From Enterobacter cancerogenus (GTDB lineage Bacteria; Pseudomonadota; Gammaproteobacteria; Enterobacterales; Enterobacteriaceae): a stretch of DNA of 64,000 nt. A model generated the notes under the pieces. That model made no database searches. It saw only the letters and a list, made by a program, of their open reading frames with translations, and was not told the DNA's origin. Positions 54,893-64,000 of the stretch are shown here, one piece after another (position 1 is the stretch's first letter; every line of letters starts with the position of its first letter). Location: positions 2,046,001 to 2,110,000 of the forward strand of contig NZ_CP077290.1 in assembly GCF_019047785.1 (NCBI RefSeq), given 5' to 3'. A program made the position numbers and the translations under genes.

Positions 54893-56058
54893 GCGAGATA
54901 AGTTATCTGGAAAAGCTGTTGGATGGGGCTGATGTTGAGTGGCTGTCGCTAGGGAAAATACTTGTACGAACGAAAGGGACTAAAATAACAGCTGGACAGA
55001 TGAAGGTGCTTCACAAAGACAACGCTCCGCTCAAAATTTTCGCAGGAGGCAAAACTGTTGCGTTTGTTGATTATAAAGACATACCGGAAAAAGATATAAA
55101 TAGAAAGCCATCTATCATTGTTAAATCTCGTGGTGTGATTGAATTTGAGTTTTACGACAAGCCATTCTCACATAAAAATGAGATGTGGTCATACCACTCC
55201 AAAAATGAAACCATTAACATCAAATATATCTATTATTTTTTGAAAATGAATGAAGCGTACTTTCAAAAAATTGGGGGCAAGATGCAGATGCCACAAATTT
55301 CAACTCCAGATACTGATAAATTTAGAGTACCAATCCCCTGCCCAGCCAACCCGGAAAAGTCCCTCGCCATCCAGTCTGCAATTGTCAGGATTCTGGATAA
55401 ATTTACTGCCCTTACCGCTGAGCTTACCGCTGAGCTTAGCATGCGTAAAAAGCAGTACAACTACTATCGTGACCAGTTGCTGAGTTTTGATGATGGTGGA
55501 GCTGAGTGGAAAACATTAGGAGAGTTGGCAGAGAATCTTGACTCCAAAAGAAAGCCAATCACTAGTGGTTTGAGGGAAGCAGGGAACATACCTTATTACG
55601 GTGCATCAGGGATTGTCGATTATGTAAAAGATTATATTTTCGAAGGCGACTTTCTATTAGTATCTGAAGATGGCGCAAACCTGTTGGCTCGCAATACTCC
55701 GATAGCGTTCAGTATCAGTGGTAAGACTTGGGTGAACAATCATGCTCATGTGCTTAAATTCGATACCTATGCAGAAAGAAGATACGTTGAGTACTATCTG
55801 AATAGTATTGACTTAACAACCTATATTTCAGGTGCTGCACAACCTAAGCTGAATAAGAAAAACTTAGAGAGCATCCGTATCCCAAATCCGTCGCCAGAAG
55901 AAAAAGAGAGGATCGTTTCAATCCTCGATAAGTTTGATGCATTAACAAACTCCATCACTGAAGGCCTTCCTCGCGAAATCGAGCTACGCCAGAAGCAGTA
56001 CGAATATTATCGGGACATGTTATTTAGCTTCCCGAAACAGGAAGTGGCAGAGGCGTGA
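54889..56058 (+). CDS. hsdS: Type I specificity subunit HsdS (PrrB-like)
   Basis: A 389-residue protein with two target-recognition domains (about residues 1-145 and 205-345), each followed by a conserved helix region: [26 protein letters not shown] and its counterpart [18 protein letters not shown]. The two repeats are the usual spacer helices that set the distance between half sites; the first carries a short tandem LTAE LTAE repeat. The recognition sequence cannot be predicted. It overlaps hsdM by 4 bases. Confidence 0.95.
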   Translation: MSEISYLEKLLDGADVEWLSLGKILVRTKGTKITAGQMKVLHKDNAPLKIFAGGKTVAFVDYKDIPEKDINRKPSIIVKSRGVIEFEFYDKPFSHKNEMWSYHSKNETINIKYIYYFLKMNEAYFQKIGGKMQMPQISTPDTDKFRVPIPCPANPEKSLAIQSAIVRILDKFTALTAELTAELSMRKKQYNYYRDQLLSFDDGGAEWKTLGELAENLDSKRKPITSGLREAGNIPYYGASGIVDYVKDYIFEGDFLLVSEDGANLLARNTPIAFSISGKTWVNNHAHVLKFDTYAERRYVEYYLNSIDLTTYISGAAQPKLNKKNLESIRIPNPSPEEKERIVSILDKFDALTNSITEGLPREIELRQKQYEYYRDMLFSFPKQEVAEA

Positions 56059-56059
56059 C

Positions 56060-57238
56060 ATGGGCAAAACACTCTCGGAAATAGCTCAACAGCTTAGTAC
56101 GCCTCAGAAAGTCAAGAAGACTGTTCACAAAGAAGTTGAAGCGACCAGGGCCGTGCCAAAGGTGCAGTTAATCTATGCTTTCAATGGCACGGGGAAGACA
56201 CGTCTTTCCTGTGATTTCAAGCAACTGATTGCGCCCAAAGTCATTAACGGAGAAGGTGAAGAGTCCGAGTTGTCGCATAAAAAGATCCTCTATTACAATG
56301 CCTTCACCGAGGACTTGTTCTATTGGGATAACGATCTGCAAGAAGACGCAGAACCGAAGCTGAAGGTGCAGCCGAATTCCTATACAAACTGGTTGCTGAA
56401 ATTGCTCAAAGATTTGGGACAGGATGGCAATATCGTCCGTTATTTCCAGCGCTATGCAAACGACAAGCTATCGCCACACTTCAATCCAGATTTTACTGAA
56501 GTTACTTTTTCCATGGAGCGCGGCAACGATGAACGTTCCGCCCACATCAAGTTATCAAAAGGTGAAGAAAGCAACTTCATCTGGAGTGTATTTTACACTC
56601 TACTGGATCAAGTCGTCACAATTCTCAATGTCGCCGATCCGGATGCGCGCGAGACCCACGAATTTGATCAAATTGAATATATATTCATTGATGATCCCGT
56701 CAGCTCTCTTGATGATAACCATTTGATTGAACTGGCGGTTAATCTTGCGGGGCTGATCAAATCCAGTGAATCCGATTTGAAGTTCATTATCACGACACAT
56801 AGCCCAATCTTTTATAATGTACTTTTCAATGAGTTGAACGGTAAAGCTTGCTACATGTTGGAGAGTTTTGAGGATGGTACATTTTCCCTCGCAGAAAAAT
56901 ATGGCGACTCTAACAAGAGTTTTTCCTACCATCTCCACCTAAAGCAAACAATCGAACAGGCAATTGCTGTCAACAAAGTTGAAAGATATCACTTCACGTT
57001 ACTGCGCAATCTTTATGAGAAAACGGCCAGCTTTCTGGGCTACCCTAAATGGTCTGAACTCTTGCCTGACGACAAGCAGCTTTATCTGAGCAGAATCATC
57101 AATTTCACTAGCCACAGCACGCTATCGAATGAAGCCGTTGCAGAGCCAACGCCAGCTGAGAAAGCGACTGTCAAACTGTTGCTCGATCACTTGAAGAACA
57201 ACTGTGGCTTCTGGCAGCAGGAACAAAAAAATGGTTGA
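56060..57238 (+). CDS. prrC: PrrC anticodon nuclease
   Basis: A 392-residue protein nearly identical in layout, and as I recall very similar in sequence, to E. coli PrrC (396 residues). The N-terminal ATPase has Walker [10 protein letters not shown] (about residues 40-48), the ABC signature-like LSKGEES and Walker [14 protein letters not shown]. The nuclease triad is R316, E320 (LLRNLYE) and H352 (NFTSHST), with the same 4 and 32 residue spacing as Arg320-Glu324-His356. PrrC stays latent in the type I complex; when a phage peptide such as Stp blocks the enzyme, it cuts tRNA-Lys at the anticodon. It lies between hsdS (1-base gap) and hsdR (8-base overlap). Confidence 0.95.
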   Translation: MGKTLSEIAQQLSTPQKVKKTVHKEVEATRAVPKVQLIYAFNGTGKTRLSCDFKQLIAPKVINGEGEESELSHKKILYYNAFTEDLFYWDNDLQEDAEPKLKVQPNSYTNWLLKLLKDLGQDGNIVRYFQRYANDKLSPHFNPDFTEVTFSMERGNDERSAHIKLSKGEESNFIWSVFYTLLDQVVTILNVADPDARETHEFDQIEYIFIDDPVSSLDDNHLIELAVNLAGLIKSSESDLKFIITTHSPIFYNVLFNELNGKACYMLESFEDGTFSLAEKYGDSNKSFSYHLHLKQTIEQAIAVNKVERYHFTLLRNLYEKTASFLGYPKWSELLPDDKQLYLSRIINFTSHSTLSNEAVAEPTPAEKATVKLLLDHLKNNCGFWQQEQKNG

Positions 57239-60200
57239 TTGCACCAAGCCAATTGCTGAGTCCAATAATTTTATCATTTTGGACAAATACAACCCGGACT
57301 GGAAGATTACTGAGAGCTACCAGAGCGAAGGTGATCTGGAGCGTGAGCTGATTCAGGATTTAGTTAACCAGGGCTATCAATACCTGCCAACCCTGAACAA
57401 TACCAAAGCTATGCTCGCTAATGTCAGGGAACAGTTGCAAACCCTTAATAATGTAGAGTTCCTAGAGGCTGAATGGCGTCGCTTTGTGGAAACCTGGATG
57501 GACAAGCCCAGCGATGGCGTTGTCGAAAAGGCCCGCAAGATTCATGATGATTATGTTCATGATTTCGTCTTCGACGATGGCCGTATTCAGAATATCTATC
57601 TGCTGGATAAAAAAAACATCCTTCGCAATAAAGTGCAGGTCATCAAGCAGTTTGAACAAGCAGGCACGCACGCCAATCGCTACGATGTCACCATTCTGGT
57701 CAATGGCCTGCCGCTGGTACAAATTGAGTTGAAAAAACGCGGTGTAGCGATTCGTGAAGCTTTTAACCAGATACACCGTTACAGCAAGGAAAGCTTTAAC
57801 AGTGACAATTCGCTGTTTAAATACCTGCAACTGTTTGTCATTTCCAACGGTACCGATACCCGTTACTTTGCCAATACCACTAAACGAGACAAGAACAGTT
57901 TCGATTTTACCATGAACTGGGCGAAGTCTGATAACGCGCTGATTAAAGACCTGAAGGACTTTACTGCCACTTTTTTCCAGAAGCATACCCTGCTCAAGGT
58001 GCTGTTTAACTACAGTGTGTTTGACAGTAGCCAGACGCTGCTGGTGATGCGCCCCTATCAGATTGCTGCCACTGAGCGAATTATATGGAAAATTAACAGT
58101 TCCTTTAAAGCAAAGAACTGGTCAAAACCGGAAAGCGGGGGGTTTATCTGGCACACCACCGGATCAGGTAAAACCCTGACCAGCTTTAAGGCCGCTCGTC
58201 TGGCAACCGAACTGGACTTTATTGATAAAGTCTTCTTTGTCGTGGACAGAAAAGACCTCGATTACCAGACAATGAAAGAGTATCAACGCTTCTCGCCGGA
58301 CAGCGTTAATGGTTCTGACAATACTGCAGGCCTTAAACGAAATCTGGATAAAAATGATAATAAAATAATCGTCACAACGATTCAGAAGCTGAATAACCTG
58401 ATGAAAGCGGAAGCCGACTTACCGGTCTTTCAACAACAGGTCGTCTTCATCTTCGATGAGTGCCACCGCAGCCAGTTCGGTGAAGCACAGAAGAACCTAA
58501 AAAAGAAATTCAAACGTTTTTACCAGTTCGGTTTTACCGGTACCCCGATTTTTGCCGGTAAAAATGCTTTAGGCGCAGAAGATACAAAAAGCGTCTTCGG
58601 CGTGGAGCTACATTCTTACATCATCACCGATGCCATTCGTGATGAAAAAGTACTGAAATTTAAAGTCGATTACAATGATGTCCGACCGCAGTTTAAAGCA
58701 TTAGAAACCGAAACTGATGAGAGAAAACTCAATGCAGCTGAAAATAGACAGGCCCTGCTTCACCCAATGCGAATTCGCGAAGTTACGCACTATATCCTGA
58801 AAAACTTCCGCCAAAAAACGCACCGAGCGTTTTCCGGTGCAACAGGTTTTAATGCTATGTTTGCCGTCAGCAGTGTAGATGCAGCAAAAGCTTACTACGA
58901 AGCCTTCAAAAACATCCAGCAGGCAGCCCTCGAGCAGGATAACCACTACAAACCATTGACTGTTGCCACTATCTTTTCTTATGCCGCCAATGAAGAGCAG
59001 GATGCAGTCGGGGATATTAGCGATGAAAGCTTTGATGTTACCGCCATGAACAGCAGTGCTCGGGAGTTTCTGGAATCGGCTATTAGAGATTATAACTCCA
59101 CTTTTAAAACCAACTTCAGTACCGATGGAATCAGTTTTCAAAACTACTACCGTGATCTTGCGAAACGGGTTAAGGGGCAAGAAGTTGATCTGCTGATAGT
59201 AGTCGGTATGTTCTTGACTGGCTTTGATGCCCCAGCGCTCAATACGTTATTTGTGGACAAGAACCTGCGCTACCACGGGCTGATGCAGGCATTTTCCCGC
59301 ACTAACCGGATTTACAATGCAACCAAGACCTTTGGGAACATTGTTACCTTCCGTGACTTAGAACAGGCGACCATCGATGCCATCACTCTGTTCGGAAAAA
59401 GCAATACCCGAAGCGTGGTGATGGAAAAAAGTTACGCCGAATATATGGACGGCTTTACGGACAGTTTAACCGGCGAGGCGAGACGCGGTTTTATGGATAT
59501 CGTAACCGAACTGGAGACTCGCTTTCCAAACCCTGCAGGTATCGAATCCGAAAAAGAGAAAAAGGCTTTCGTCAAATTGTTCGGAGAATACCTGCGAGCA
59601 GAGAACGTACTGCAAAACTATGATGAATTTACCACGCTGAAAGCCTTGCAAACCGTTGACCTCAGCGATCCAGTCGCTACAGAAGCGTTTAAAGCGGAAC
59701 ATTATCTGGACGATGAGCAATTCGCTGAGCTACAGATAATTCGCTTACCGACTGAGCGTAAAATTCAGGACTATCGTTCAAGTTACAACGATATCCGCGA
59801 GTGGCAGCGCCGTGAACGTGAGGCTAATGAAAAAGACAACAGCACGGTTGACTGGGATGATGTGGTCTTTGAGGTGGATTTGCTAAAGTCGCAGGAGATT
59901 AACCTCGATTATATTCTTGGACTAATTTACGACTACCACCAAAAGAATACCGATAAAGCAACAATGAAAGATGAAGTGAAACGGTTAATCCGCGCAAGTG
60001 TAGGCAACCGGGCAAAAGAAGGGTTGATAGTTAATTTTATCGAACAGACGAATCTCAATGATATGCCGAGCAAAGAGAGCATTATTGAAGCTTTCTATAC
60101 CTTTGCCCAGCAGGCTCAACAACTTGAAGCTGAAGCCTTGATCAAGGAGGAAAACCTGAATGATGAGGCTGCCAGACGTTATATCAGAAACTCGCTGAAG

Positions 60201-60353
60201 CGAGAGTATGCAACGGAAAACGGCACGGCACTGAATGATACGCTGCCTAAACTCAGTCCGTTAAACCCTCAATACAAAACAAAAAAACAAACAGTCTTTC
60301 AAAAGATAAGTGCCTTTATTGAGAAGTTTAAAGGTGTAGGCGGACAGTTTTAG
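57231..60353 (+). CDS. hsdR: Type I restriction subunit HsdR (PrrD-like)
   Basis: A 1040-residue translocase-nuclease. The nuclease core includes [10 protein letters not shown] (E166, K168). Walker A is TTGSGKT (about residue 309) and the DEAD-box-like DECH motif is at 409, followed by helicase motifs and a long helical C-terminus that binds HsdM. It cuts DNA lacking the methylation. The start at 57231 overlaps the end of prrC; a frame starting at 57204 is less likely. Confidence 0.94.
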   Translation: MVDCTKPIAESNNFIILDKYNPDWKITESYQSEGDLERELIQDLVNQGYQYLPTLNNTKAMLANVREQLQTLNNVEFLEAEWRRFVETWMDKPSDGVVEKARKIHDDYVHDFVFDDGRIQNIYLLDKKNILRNKVQVIKQFEQAGTHANRYDVTILVNGLPLVQIELKKRGVAIREAFNQIHRYSKESFNSDNSLFKYLQLFVISNGTDTRYFANTTKRDKNSFDFTMNWAKSDNALIKDLKDFTATFFQKHTLLKVLFNYSVFDSSQTLLVMRPYQIAATERIIWKINSSFKAKNWSKPESGGFIWHTTGSGKTLTSFKAARLATELDFIDKVFFVVDRKDLDYQTMKEYQRFSPDSVNGSDNTAGLKRNLDKNDNKIIVTTIQKLNNLMKAEADLPVFQQQVVFIFDECHRSQFGEAQKNLKKKFKRFYQFGFTGTPIFAGKNALGAEDTKSVFGVELHSYIITDAIRDEKVLKFKVDYNDVRPQFKALETETDERKLNAAENRQALLHPMRIREVTHYILKNFRQKTHRAFSGATGFNAMFAVSSVDAAKAYYEAFKNIQQAALEQDNHYKPLTVATIFSYAANEEQDAVGDISDESFDVTAMNSSAREFLESAIRDYNSTFKTNFSTDGISFQNYYRDLAKRVKGQEVDLLIVVGMFLTGFDAPALNTLFVDKNLRYHGLMQAFSRTNRIYNATKTFGNIVTFRDLEQATIDAITLFGKSNTRSVVMEKSYAEYMDGFTDSLTGEARRGFMDIVTELETRFPNPAGIESEKEKKAFVKLFGEYLRAENVLQNYDEFTTLKALQTVDLSDPVATEAFKAEHYLDDEQFAELQIIRLPTERKIQDYRSSYNDIREWQRREREANEKDNSTVDWDDVVFEVDLLKSQEINLDYILGLIYDYHQKNTDKATMKDEVKRLIRASVGNRAKEGLIVNFIEQTNLNDMPSKESIIEAFYTFAQQAQQLEAEALIKEENLNDEAARRYIRNSLKREYATENGTALNDTLPKLSPLNPQYKTKKQTVFQKISAFIEKFKGVGGQF

Positions 60354-60536
60354 ATTTAGCCGCAAGGGGGATCGCGAGGCCTCCCTTACGGAGTTATTTC
60401 ATCTAACTCACCTAAATACCAAAGATTCTTGAACACAAGTGCGGGGAACTAAATTGGGTGTACTTACAGTGGACCTAAACTAATTAGCAAGATTAAAATG
60501 GAAGGTAATCCATTCGATTAGTTAGGTAAACGTGTT

Positions 60537-61439
60537 ATGCCCATTAGCCAAAGAGTAAAACGGATTGTTTGGGTCAGAGATGGTGGCTGCTGCGCAATTT
60601 GCAGGGAAAGGCTCCTAGTAGAAGACGAAAATGGACTATCATCTCAGTTTATTGGAGAGGTGGCTCATATTGTTGCAGAGCAGCCAGAAGGCCCAAGAGG
60701 AGATTCACCACTGAATCTTAAGCAAAGGAATCATGAATCAAACTTGTTACTTCTTTGTTGTAATCATCACACAGAAATTGACTCTGGGGTAGACAATTTC
60801 CCTATAGAGCGTCTTCATAAACTCCAACGAGAGCATCTCCTTTGGTTAGAAGAAAAATTTAAAGTTGAAAATCCCTGGAAGACCAGATTACATAATTTTT
60901 ACTATCTAAATATTCCAAGGCTGTTGACCCTAGCCGCTCACGCAGGCATTAAAGTTGATCTGTCTGAATACAGTAAAATTATTGCATTACACGAGTTAGG
61001 ATGGAATTTAAATTACCTGATGATGGCATTTGAAAATCTCTTTAAAAAGATAGAGGTAAAAGCCATTACTGCTGAAAAGCTAGTAGAGCTTGGAAATCAG
61101 GCCAGGGGGGCAATTGTTGCCTTCGATCAGCAATTCCGCACAAAGAATATAGAGATGCCCAGTTCTTTAGGCGCATATGCACAGGCTATTCGTGGGGATG
61201 CTTCGAAAGATCCGCAAATCTACACCTCTTTTTCAGGGATAAAGGCAACGCTTATTATTGATCCTCGCTGGGTTACTACTACAACTGCTTTTGTCCAATT
61301 CCGACCTTCAGGTGGGCGTGGGAATTTTGCTGGATTAGGTATTGTTAATCATATTGATCAGTCTCGTATCAGCATTACACCATTGGTGGTTGGATTACCT
61401 TCTAACCCCTTTATTGAAACGTTGTATGGCCCAATATAA
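60537..61439 (+). CDS. HNH endonuclease-domain protein
   Basis: A 300-residue protein with an N-terminal HNH zinc finger: CCAIC (C18-C22), H44 in GEVAHIV, and NLLLLCCNHHTEID (C74/C75, H77-H78). The C-terminal 200 residues have no recognised family and may sense the invader or nucleotide. It is a separate transcript just after the type I operon, a typical place for accessory defence genes. I suggest it is a nuclease effector. Confidence 0.78.
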   Translation: MPISQRVKRIVWVRDGGCCAICRERLLVEDENGLSSQFIGEVAHIVAEQPEGPRGDSPLNLKQRNHESNLLLLCCNHHTEIDSGVDNFPIERLHKLQREHLLWLEEKFKVENPWKTRLHNFYYLNIPRLLTLAAHAGIKVDLSEYSKIIALHELGWNLNYLMMAFENLFKKIEVKAITAEKLVELGNQARGAIVAFDQQFRTKNIEMPSSLGAYAQAIRGDASKDPQIYTSFSGIKATLIIDPRWVTTTTAFVQFRPSGGRGNFAGLGIVNHIDQSRISITPLVVGLPSNPFIETLYGPI

Positions 61440-61444
61440 TTCTT

Positions 61445-61480
61445 AAATTAGGTCTTATCTTTTGGGTAAGGCCTAATTTT
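61445..61480 (+). terminator. Terminator after the HNH gene
   Basis: AAATTAGG-TCTTATC pairs with GGTAAG-GCCTAATTT and the right arm runs into TTTT. Confidence 0.7.
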
Positions 61481-61500
61481 CGTTATATCGGAGTAGATAA

Positions 61501-61592
61501 AGCATATTCTTAGCCATAGTCCACAGAGCGCAGAGCCCAATTGAGCTTTATATCACCATCGTTACCTTTCACTGCACGGGTATTTTCCTCTG
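61501..61592 (-). pseudogene. Degenerate 3' fragment of a DUF932 gene
   Basis: The sequence closely parallels the end of the intact DUF932 gene at about 45,705-45,790. On the minus strand both encode the TRAVKG-x-DGD-x-KLN-x-AL segment, with substitutions. It is a duplicated relic. Confidence 0.8.
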
Positions 61593-62311
61593 GTTGTTCT
61601 GAACACCCCACTACCCGATATAAATCTCAGTTAGTAATATTTTTTTGCCACATTGCAGATGTGTAATTTATTAACTAGCAATCGCAAAAATAAGTGATGT
61701 TTTTTAAATGCAGATTCCGATGAATCCGACCACTGATTCCGACGCTCAGGATCACTGCTTTTGACGTTATGAGAATTAAGTTTTTGTGCCTCTACGAGCG
61801 CCAGCTTTTGAGAAGGGATGATGCTTATTTTTACCCATCTGTTAAGGGGGTTCCACAGCGCCAAAATATGGAATCTCTTCTCAACCCTTTACCAGAGCGG
61901 ATAAGGGCTGGCAGTGGATATCAGGGAGCTTGTTTTATCCCATTTTGAGGCACTTTACTGATGTGATCTTGGTGACTGGAATCGGTGATCTTGGCGTCGG
62001 AATCCATGATCGGAACAAATCGGAATCGGCGATCCTGAGTTCGGAATCAGTGATCGCCACAAATCGGAATGGGTGATCGGTTTGCGTCGGAATACGCATT
62101 AAAAGAACAGTTTTGGTAAACTACCCCCATTTGTATAAATTTATTCTATTGCATTTGGTGAGCACGCACACGCTCACCTTTATCATATTTACTATCCCAT
62201 CAATTCGCGGAAAGAACTTTTAAATCTTACTAATTCTAAATATCTCGCTGTTCATCCATTCACATTAAGCCTATTTCGCAATTATATTTCTTATTGAAAC
62301 ATTAGAGCGAA
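61593..62311. other. Mobile-element debris between the HNH gene and the HrgA-like gene
   Basis: No intact gene is visible. A 77-codon minus-strand frame (61631-61864) lacks support and may be part of a degraded transposable element. Five imperfect GGAATC repeats (61978-62078) and a GGTGAGC/GCTCACC hairpin (62157-62178) lie in it. Confidence 0.5.
61978..62078. repeat. Five imperfect tandem repeats, probably an IS21-type terminus
   Basis: The units GGAATCGGTGATC (61978), GGAATCCATGATC (61999), GGAATCGGCGATC (62022), GGAATCAGTGATC (62043) and GGAATGGGTGATC (62066) occur every 21-23 bases. Multiple end repeats that bind the transposase are a feature of IS21-like elements. Confidence 0.6.
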
Positions 62312-63244
62312 TTATCTATTCCAGAGCGCTTTGTGTATTTTTCCTGTCTGGTGATAATCGGAAACCAGATCGATAAACTCTTTAAAATCCTTGTTCTCTA
62401 CCACCAAGCGGTTGACGGATTGCCAATCAATACTGGTTCGCTCTCGTGCAGGAATCAGAGTTTGGCTATTACCGGGATCTTGCGGATTAAGAAGGATCAC
62501 GCCAATACCATGCAATGCACACAACATCTGCAGTTCTCTTTCTACGCCACGCTGCTTATCTTCATTTATTTCGGTCGCGACGAGATAACCAAAATGGGCC
62601 CAGCTTGAATTGCTCACAGCTTGGAAGAAACATTCTCGAACATTGCTACGGTTAAGCTGACGTTTTACTTCAAAAGACCACAGACGGGTTAAACGCCCTT
62701 CGCTATACCGTACACAGTTTTGCACGACGCTATCCCAACCTTTATCGAGAGGCTGCAATGCAACAATATCAGGATAAAGCCAATGGTTTGCCCCAAGACC
62801 TTTGTTATTGCTTGAACGCTTTTCATCGATACGACGGCAAAGTAATTCTTCTTCCTCAGAAAGGTACTCAATCAAAAGCGGGTAAAGAGCATGCTCAGAA
62901 AAAGCTACCGTCTCAGCAGACGGAGTCGGAGCAATATCAAAAGATGACTCTTGTTGCACGCCATTGTCGATTTCCTTACCCCAGTAATAAAGTCTGGGCC
63001 GAGGTTTGTCACGCGTCATAACCTGAGGACACATCGCTTTTGCCTGAACTGTTCTGCTCCCACCGACTTCAGCAGCTATTTGACTCAAGAAATCTTCATC
63101 ACTGGCGAATCTAGGATTTTGACGCTTTACAGCAAGCTCTGCGCCATAGTAATCAATGATTTTTTGGGCAAGCTGACGGGCTGTAAATTGCTCATCAGGA
63201 TTAGCCTGAAGAACATTAATAATCATCTGTGGGCGACTAGTCAT
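62312..63244 (-). CDS. HrgA-like protein with HARE-HTH and PD-(D/E)XK site
   Basis: A 310-residue protein. Residues 1-85 resemble a HARE winged helix (MIINVLQANPDEQFTARQLA). PD158-159 (LYPDIVAL) and E192-x-K194 (WSFEVKRQLN) fit a PD-(D/E)XK nuclease. The combination resembles HrgA-type proteins found next to restriction systems. The target is unknown. Confidence 0.78.
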   Translation of the reverse strand: MTSRPQMIINVLQANPDEQFTARQLAQKIIDYYGAELAVKRQNPRFASDEDFLSQIAAEVGGSRTVQAKAMCPQVMTRDKPRPRLYYWGKEIDNGVQQESSFDIAPTPSAETVAFSEHALYPLLIEYLSEEEELLCRRIDEKRSSNNKGLGANHWLYPDIVALQPLDKGWDSVVQNCVRYSEGRLTRLWSFEVKRQLNRSNVRECFFQAVSNSSWAHFGYLVATEINEDKQRGVERELQMLCALHGIGVILLNPQDPGNSQTLIPARERTSIDWQSVNRLVVENKDFKEFIDLVSDYHQTGKIHKALWNR

Positions 63245-63440
63245 GGCTCCTGCCTTTGATGTAACAGTAAGAACGCTTCTATCTGAATGAATGGCTAAAT
63301 CTCAGATGCTGCTTTTCTGATGAAACAGTGTAAAACTACCTATCACTTGAACCAAGCTTACAATATGATTTTTTGGCATTGAACAACAGATTTCATTACA
63401 AAAACGAGCACCGCATCAGAAGCCATGTTAAAGAAAAAAT

Positions 63441-63463
63441 AAGGTATGTCAGACACATACCTT
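63441..63463 (-). terminator. Terminator after the integrase
   Basis: AAGGTATGT and ACATACCTT are exact complements. On the minus strand the hairpin is followed by ATTTTTTCTTT, so it ends transcription of the integrase. Confidence 0.85.
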
Positions 63464-63475
63464 AAATACATCTAA

Positions 63476-64000
63476 TCATTCCATGCTTAATTTGGCAAAA
63501 TCAAACGGACTCACCGCCTTCTCACGATTCGCATCAAGAAAATCAGCCCACCACTGCAGCATCAGTCTGCGCTCATCCAGATGCTCGGCCTTATGAATAT
63601 AAGCCGCACGCACAGAGTTACGCTCCATATGGCTCATCTGCCGTTCAACCGCATCCCTTGACCACAATCCCGATTCTATCAACGAGCTACATGCCATCGT
63701 CCTGAAACCATGCCCACAAACCTCTATCTTAGTGTCATAACCCATAACGCGCAGAGCCTTGTTTACCGTATTTTCACTCATCGGTTTACGATGGTCGTGA
63801 TCGCCAATGAAAACAAAATCGCGATCGCCACTAAGTTTGTGCACCTGTTTAAGGATTGCTAACGCCTGACGAGATAACGGCACCAAATGAGGTGTACGCA
63901 TTTTTGAGCCGCGTTGGGAGTGCTTTATCCCTTCGATAGCCTCGCGCTCTGCGGGTATCGTCCACATTGATGTTTCAAAATCGATCTCAGACCAACGAGC
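63476..64000 (-). CDS. P4-type tyrosine integrase, partial (5' end beyond the window)
   Basis: The last 174 residues of a phage-P4-like tyrosine recombinase. It includes ARWSEIDFETSMWTIPAE near the edge, the catalytic HGFRT motif (CGHGFRTMACSSL) and the C-terminal active-site region NSVRAAYIHKAEHLDERRLM, then LQWWADFLD. This is the IntB/IntS type that inserts islands into tRNA 3' ends. Its start, and presumably the attachment tRNA (leuX), lie to the right of the window. Confidence 0.92.
   Translation of the reverse strand, partial: ARWSEIDFETSMWTIPAEREAIEGIKHSQRGSKMRTPHLVPLSRQALAILKQVHKLSGDRDFVFIGDHDHRKPMSENTVNKALRVMGYDTKIEVCGHGFRTMACSSLIESGLWSRDAVERQMSHMERNSVRAAYIHKAEHLDERRLMLQWWADFLDANREKAVSPFDFAKLSME

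Noticed and set aside
61631..61864. 77-codon minus-strand frame as a gene
   Set aside because: No ribosome site or family; it lies in mobile-element debris.
61978..62078. Short regularly spaced repeats considered as a CRISPR array
   Set aside because: Units are only 13 bases, vary between copies and are spaced by 8-10 bases; there are no cas genes. An IS terminus fits better.

Overview
The window looks like chromosome of an enterobacterium close to the Enterobacter cloacae complex. REP palindromes of the gcccggt/accgggc type lie between core genes, and the core set includes roxA, yjiR/yjiS, a chromosomal fosA, a trpS2-type tryptophanyl-tRNA synthetase and a FoxA-like siderophore receptor. 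Genus is inferred from gene content and protein similarity recalled from memory; no database search was possible.

Positions 1 to about 20,690 are GC-rich core-like DNA. In order they hold: an efflux adaptor with a MarR regulator (left edge); a TacA/TacT-type acetyltransferase toxin-antitoxin pair with a clear operator; an aldehyde dehydrogenase with a divergent LysR regulator; an AhpD-like protein with a divergent MocR regulator; yjiS/yjiR; a ferrioxamine-type TonB receptor with an AraC regulator and a candidate Fur box; small stress-type proteins; roxA; a second ClpP-like protease; a LacI-controlled glycosidase plus sugar:cation symporter pair; fosA; and trpS2 preceded by a Trp-Trp leader peptide and attenuator.

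From about 20,700 onward the DNA is accessory and mostly AT-richer. It begins with an orphan Hcp unit that also carries a candidate effector and a membrane immunity protein. Next come yjhX and yjhP, which in E. coli K-12 belong to the leuX-linked KpLE2 element, and a SymE-like toxin. A complete DNA phosphorothioation locus follows (24.5-40.9 kb): two regulators with two families of palindromic operators, dndBCDE, and the convergent restriction operon dptFGH. DptH is 2426 residues and seems to contain a large internal module resembling RNA polymerase alpha-CTD and sigma region 4. A 1.2-kb gap holds a strong hairpin and a degenerate leuX 3' end. Then comes a CP4-like segment (AbiE-type toxin-antitoxin, DUF4942, CbtA/CbeA, RadC-like, DUF932, IrmA-like, WYL regulator, GTPase, AlpA, Gp2-like). 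After it lies a type I restriction-modification operon with an embedded PrrC anticodon nuclease (prrABCD order), an HNH protein, IS21-like debris with a duplicated DUF932 fragment, an HrgA-like nuclease, and a P4-type integrase cut by the right edge.

The accessory part is best read as a composite island at leuX, built by at least two acquisitions, whose main cargo is defence. PrrC is a second line that acts when the type I enzyme is neutralised. The Dnd/Dpt system marks self DNA with phosphorothioates and attacks unmarked DNA. Several toxin-antitoxin units and two further nuclease-like genes accompany them.
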